Assembly: GCA_044221805.1 (NCBI GenBank)
Contig: JBGAOK010000143.1
Span: forward strand, 1-5,966
Length of the DNA stretch: 5,966 bases
Direction of reading: 5' to 3'
Source: Meridianimarinicoccus sp044221805
GTDB taxonomy: Bacteria > Pseudomonadota > Alphaproteobacteria > Rhodobacterales > Rhodobacteraceae
Below, one piece after another: positions 4,581-5,966 of this stretch (its first letter is position 1; the number at the start of each line of letters is the position of its first letter). The notes beneath the pieces are model-generated. The model saw nothing but the letters and a program-made list of their open reading frames with translations. It was not told the origin of the DNA and made no database searches. Made by a program: the position numbers and the translations under genes.

Positions 4581-5024
4581 ATGTCCGTCGACATCCGCCC
4601 CCTGCGTCCCGAGGACAGGCCCCAATGGGACCGCCTCTGGCACGCCTACCTCGCCTTCTACGACACCGAGCTTCCGGCGGCGCAGTACGGGCTTCATTTC
4701 GCGCGGCTGGTCGATCCGGCCCGTCCCGATGTCGCGGGTCTTGTCGCCGATGACGGCGGCACGCTGCAGGGCCTGGCCCATGTGATCTTCCACCCCCATG
4801 GCTGGAAGCCGACCGACGTGGCCTATCTGCAGGATCTCTACGTGGCGCCCGCATCGCGCGGGACCGGGCTGGGCCGGCGGCTGATCGAGGCCGTCTATGC
4901 CCTGGCCGACCGCGACGGTGCCTCGGGCGTCTACTGGCTCACCCAGGCCTTCAACACGACCGCCCGGCAGCTTTACGACCGGGTGGGTCAGGCGACCCCC
5001 TTCGTCAAGTACCAGCGGGCCTGA
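4581..5024 (+). CDS. GNAT-family N-acetyltransferase (HPA3-like)
   Basis: GNAT enzymes transfer an acetyl group from acetyl-CoA to an amine of a small molecule or protein. The 147-residue product is a single GNAT domain. It opens with the usual IRPLRPEDRPQW helix-leading segment (5-16). The beta-4 strand LQDLYVAP (83-90) leads to the acetyl-CoA pyrophosphate loop RGTGLGRRL at 93-101, fitting the R/QxxGxG/A signature. VYWLTQ (118-122 region) and NTTARQLYDRVG (125-136) follow, with Tyr132 as a possible general acid. The YxxDLYV and VYWLTQ-N pattern resembles yeast Hpa2/Hpa3-type enzymes, which acetylate D-amino acids or basic proteins; the substrate here is not deducible. I chose the ATG at 4581 because AAGAG lies seven bases upstream and the domain begins at once; a longer in-frame start at 4476 would add 35 residues of low-complexity sequence. 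The stop is three bases before the next gene's GTG. Confidence 0.9.
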   Translation: MSVDIRPLRPEDRPQWDRLWHAYLAFYDTELPAAQYGLHFARLVDPARPDVAGLVADDGGTLQGLAHVIFHPHGWKPTDVAYLQDLYVAPASRGTGLGRRLIEAVYALADRDGASGVYWLTQAFNTTARQLYDRVGQATPFVKYQRA

Positions 5025-5027
5025 CCG

Positions 5028-5966
5028 GTGGCCCTGCGCCTTCCGGTGATCCTCCTGGCCGTCGGGCTGCTGGCCGGCTGCATGCCGCCGCCCCCCGAGC
5101 CGCCGGAACTGCCAGTGACGCTGAAGCCGCTGCCGCCGGTGCGCACCTTCGGACCGCCGCAGCCGACCCCGCCGCGCCGGTCGAACCAGGAGATCTCCCG
5201 CGACTTCCTCGACCTGACGCTGGAGCTCGAGAACGGCGAGTCGCTGCCGGTCTTCACCCGCTTCCGCGAACCGGTGACGATCGCGCTGGCCGGGCAGACC
5301 GGGCCGGTGTTCGACCTGGAGCTTGACCGGCTGATCCGCCGGATCCGCGCCGAGGCGAAGATCGACATCCGCCGCTCCGACAATCCTGCCACCGCCTCGA
5401 TCGTGGTCGAGGGCATCAGCCGGGCCGAGCTGGAACGCACCGTGCCCTCGGCCGCCTGCTTCGTGCTGCCGGTGCGGATCACCTGGGCCGAGTTCCGTGC
5501 CGACATGCGCCGGCGCGACCTGGACTGGGCCGGCATCGCCAGCCGCGACGCCGCCACCGTGTTCATCCCCGCCGATGTCAGCCCGCAGGAGATCCGCGAC
5601 TGCCTGCACGAGGAGACCGCCCAGGCGCTGGGGCCGGTCAACGACCTCTACCGGCTCGACGACTCGATCTTCAACGACGACAACATGCATTCGGTGCTGA
5701 CCGGCTTCGACATGGTGGTGCTGCGCGCCGCCTATGACGCCGACCTGCACGACGGCATGACCCGCGACGAGGTCGCCGCGGCGATCCCCGGGATCCTCGC
5801 CCGGATCAACCCGGCCGGCGAGGCCTATCCGACCCGGCCCTATTCGCCCACGCCCGACGCCTGGAAGCACGACATCGACGACGCCCTGACCCCCACCCGC
5901 AGCATCGCCGCGCGGCGGCAGGCCTCGCTGAACGCGCTCGGGATCGCCCAGGACGAAGGCTGGCAG
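5028..5966 (+). CDS. DUF2927-domain lipoprotein, 3' end outside window
   Basis: The 313 visible residues have no stop before the window edge. The N-terminus is a lipoprotein signal: a short hydrophobic stretch (LPVILLAVGLLAG) ending in the lipobox LAGC with Cys18 as the lipidated residue. There is no Asp after the Cys, so outer-membrane sorting is plausible. A proline-rich linker (20-51) leads to the folded part. The block CLHEETAQALGPVNDLYRLD (192-211), continuing through SIFNDDN and VLTGFDMVVLRAAYD, is the hallmark of DUF2927, a proteobacterial family of unknown function frequent in Rhodobacterales. EETAQALGPVN has the spacing of a metzincin zinc site but with Glu and Gln in place of two His. 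C144 and C192 could form a disulfide in the periplasm. GTG at 5028 is chosen because it gives the signal peptide; the next ATG (codon 19) lies after the lipobox. No clear ribosome-binding site is seen, suggesting coupling to the preceding acetyltransferase gene. Confidence 0.87.
   Translation, partial: MALRLPVILLAVGLLAGCMPPPPEPPELPVTLKPLPPVRTFGPPQPTPPRRSNQEISRDFLDLTLELENGESLPVFTRFREPVTIALAGQTGPVFDLELDRLIRRIRAEAKIDIRRSDNPATASIVVEGISRAELERTVPSAACFVLPVRITWAEFRADMRRRDLDWAGIASRDAATVFIPADVSPQEIRDCLHEETAQALGPVNDLYRLDDSIFNDDNMHSVLTGFDMVVLRAAYDADLHDGMTRDEVAAAIPGILARINPAGEAYPTRPYSPTPDAWKHDIDDALTPTRSIAARRQASLNALGIAQDEGWQ

Noticed and set aside
4259..4594. A 111-codon minus-strand basic protein
   Set aside because: Its Lys/Arg/Glu/Gly-rich sequence follows from reading the purine-rich complement of the pyrimidine tract; no start signal or family match is seen.
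4563..5870. A 435-codon minus-strand open frame
   Set aside because: Antisense to the acetyltransferase and DUF2927 genes; its product is rich in Gly/Arg/His/Gln with no recognisable domain.

Overview
The window is a strongly G+C-rich stretch of bacterial chromosome. Protein content points to an alphaproteobacterium, most likely Rhodobacterales (Rhodobacter/Paracoccus/Rhodovulum relatives). The pointers are a single-cysteine DksA of the type known from Rhodobacter sphaeroides, a DUF2927 lipoprotein typical of that order, and a MoxR ATPase of the short 280-residue alphaproteobacterial type. The assignment rests on remembered family resemblance, not on a search. There is no sign of phage, transposon, CRISPR or plasmid genes; this looks like ordinary core chromosome with unusually structured intergenic DNA.

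Layout. At the left edge is the 3' end of an RNase HI gene (rnhA), overlapping by four bases (ATGA) a complete gene for a seven-helix TRIC/UPF0126 membrane protein. A 466-bp non-coding gap (785-1250) follows, rich in perfect inverted repeats and a 29-bp tandem repeat. It separates the TRIC gene from two minus-strand genes converging on it: a group A FAD-dependent monooxygenase (1251-2432) and, upstream of it, dksA (2607-3029). A divergent 390-bp region (3030-3419) holds candidate promoters for dksA (leftward) and for a MoxR-family AAA+ ATPase (rightward, 3420-4262). Next comes a 318-bp non-coding gap. It begins with 100 bases of pyrimidine-rich, almost adenine-free sequence resembling a Rho-loading site and continues with a 10-bp tandem repeat. 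The right end is a probable two-gene operon: a GNAT acetyltransferase (4581-5024) and, three bases later, a DUF2927 lipoprotein (5028 to the window edge, incomplete).

How the genes relate. No single pathway links them. The set mixes R-loop removal (RNase HI), ion transport (TRIC), transcription control with ppGpp (DksA), aromatic or heteroaromatic hydroxylation (monooxygenase), protein-complex remodelling (MoxR), small-molecule acetylation (GNAT) and an envelope protein of unknown role. Only rnhA-TRIC and GNAT-DUF2927 are tight enough to be called co-transcribed with confidence.

Points most worth a second look: the RNase HI lacks the fourth catalytic carboxylate and its neighbouring conserved residues; DksA keeps only one of four zinc-ligand cysteines and has a plausible alternative start with a good ribosome-binding site; the MoxR ATPase has no von Willebrand partner gene beside it; the DUF2927 protein carries a metalloprotease-like helix with both histidines replaced; and the gap between the convergent genes carries a tandem array of hairpins. 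I did not find a convincing previously undescribed multi-gene system here.
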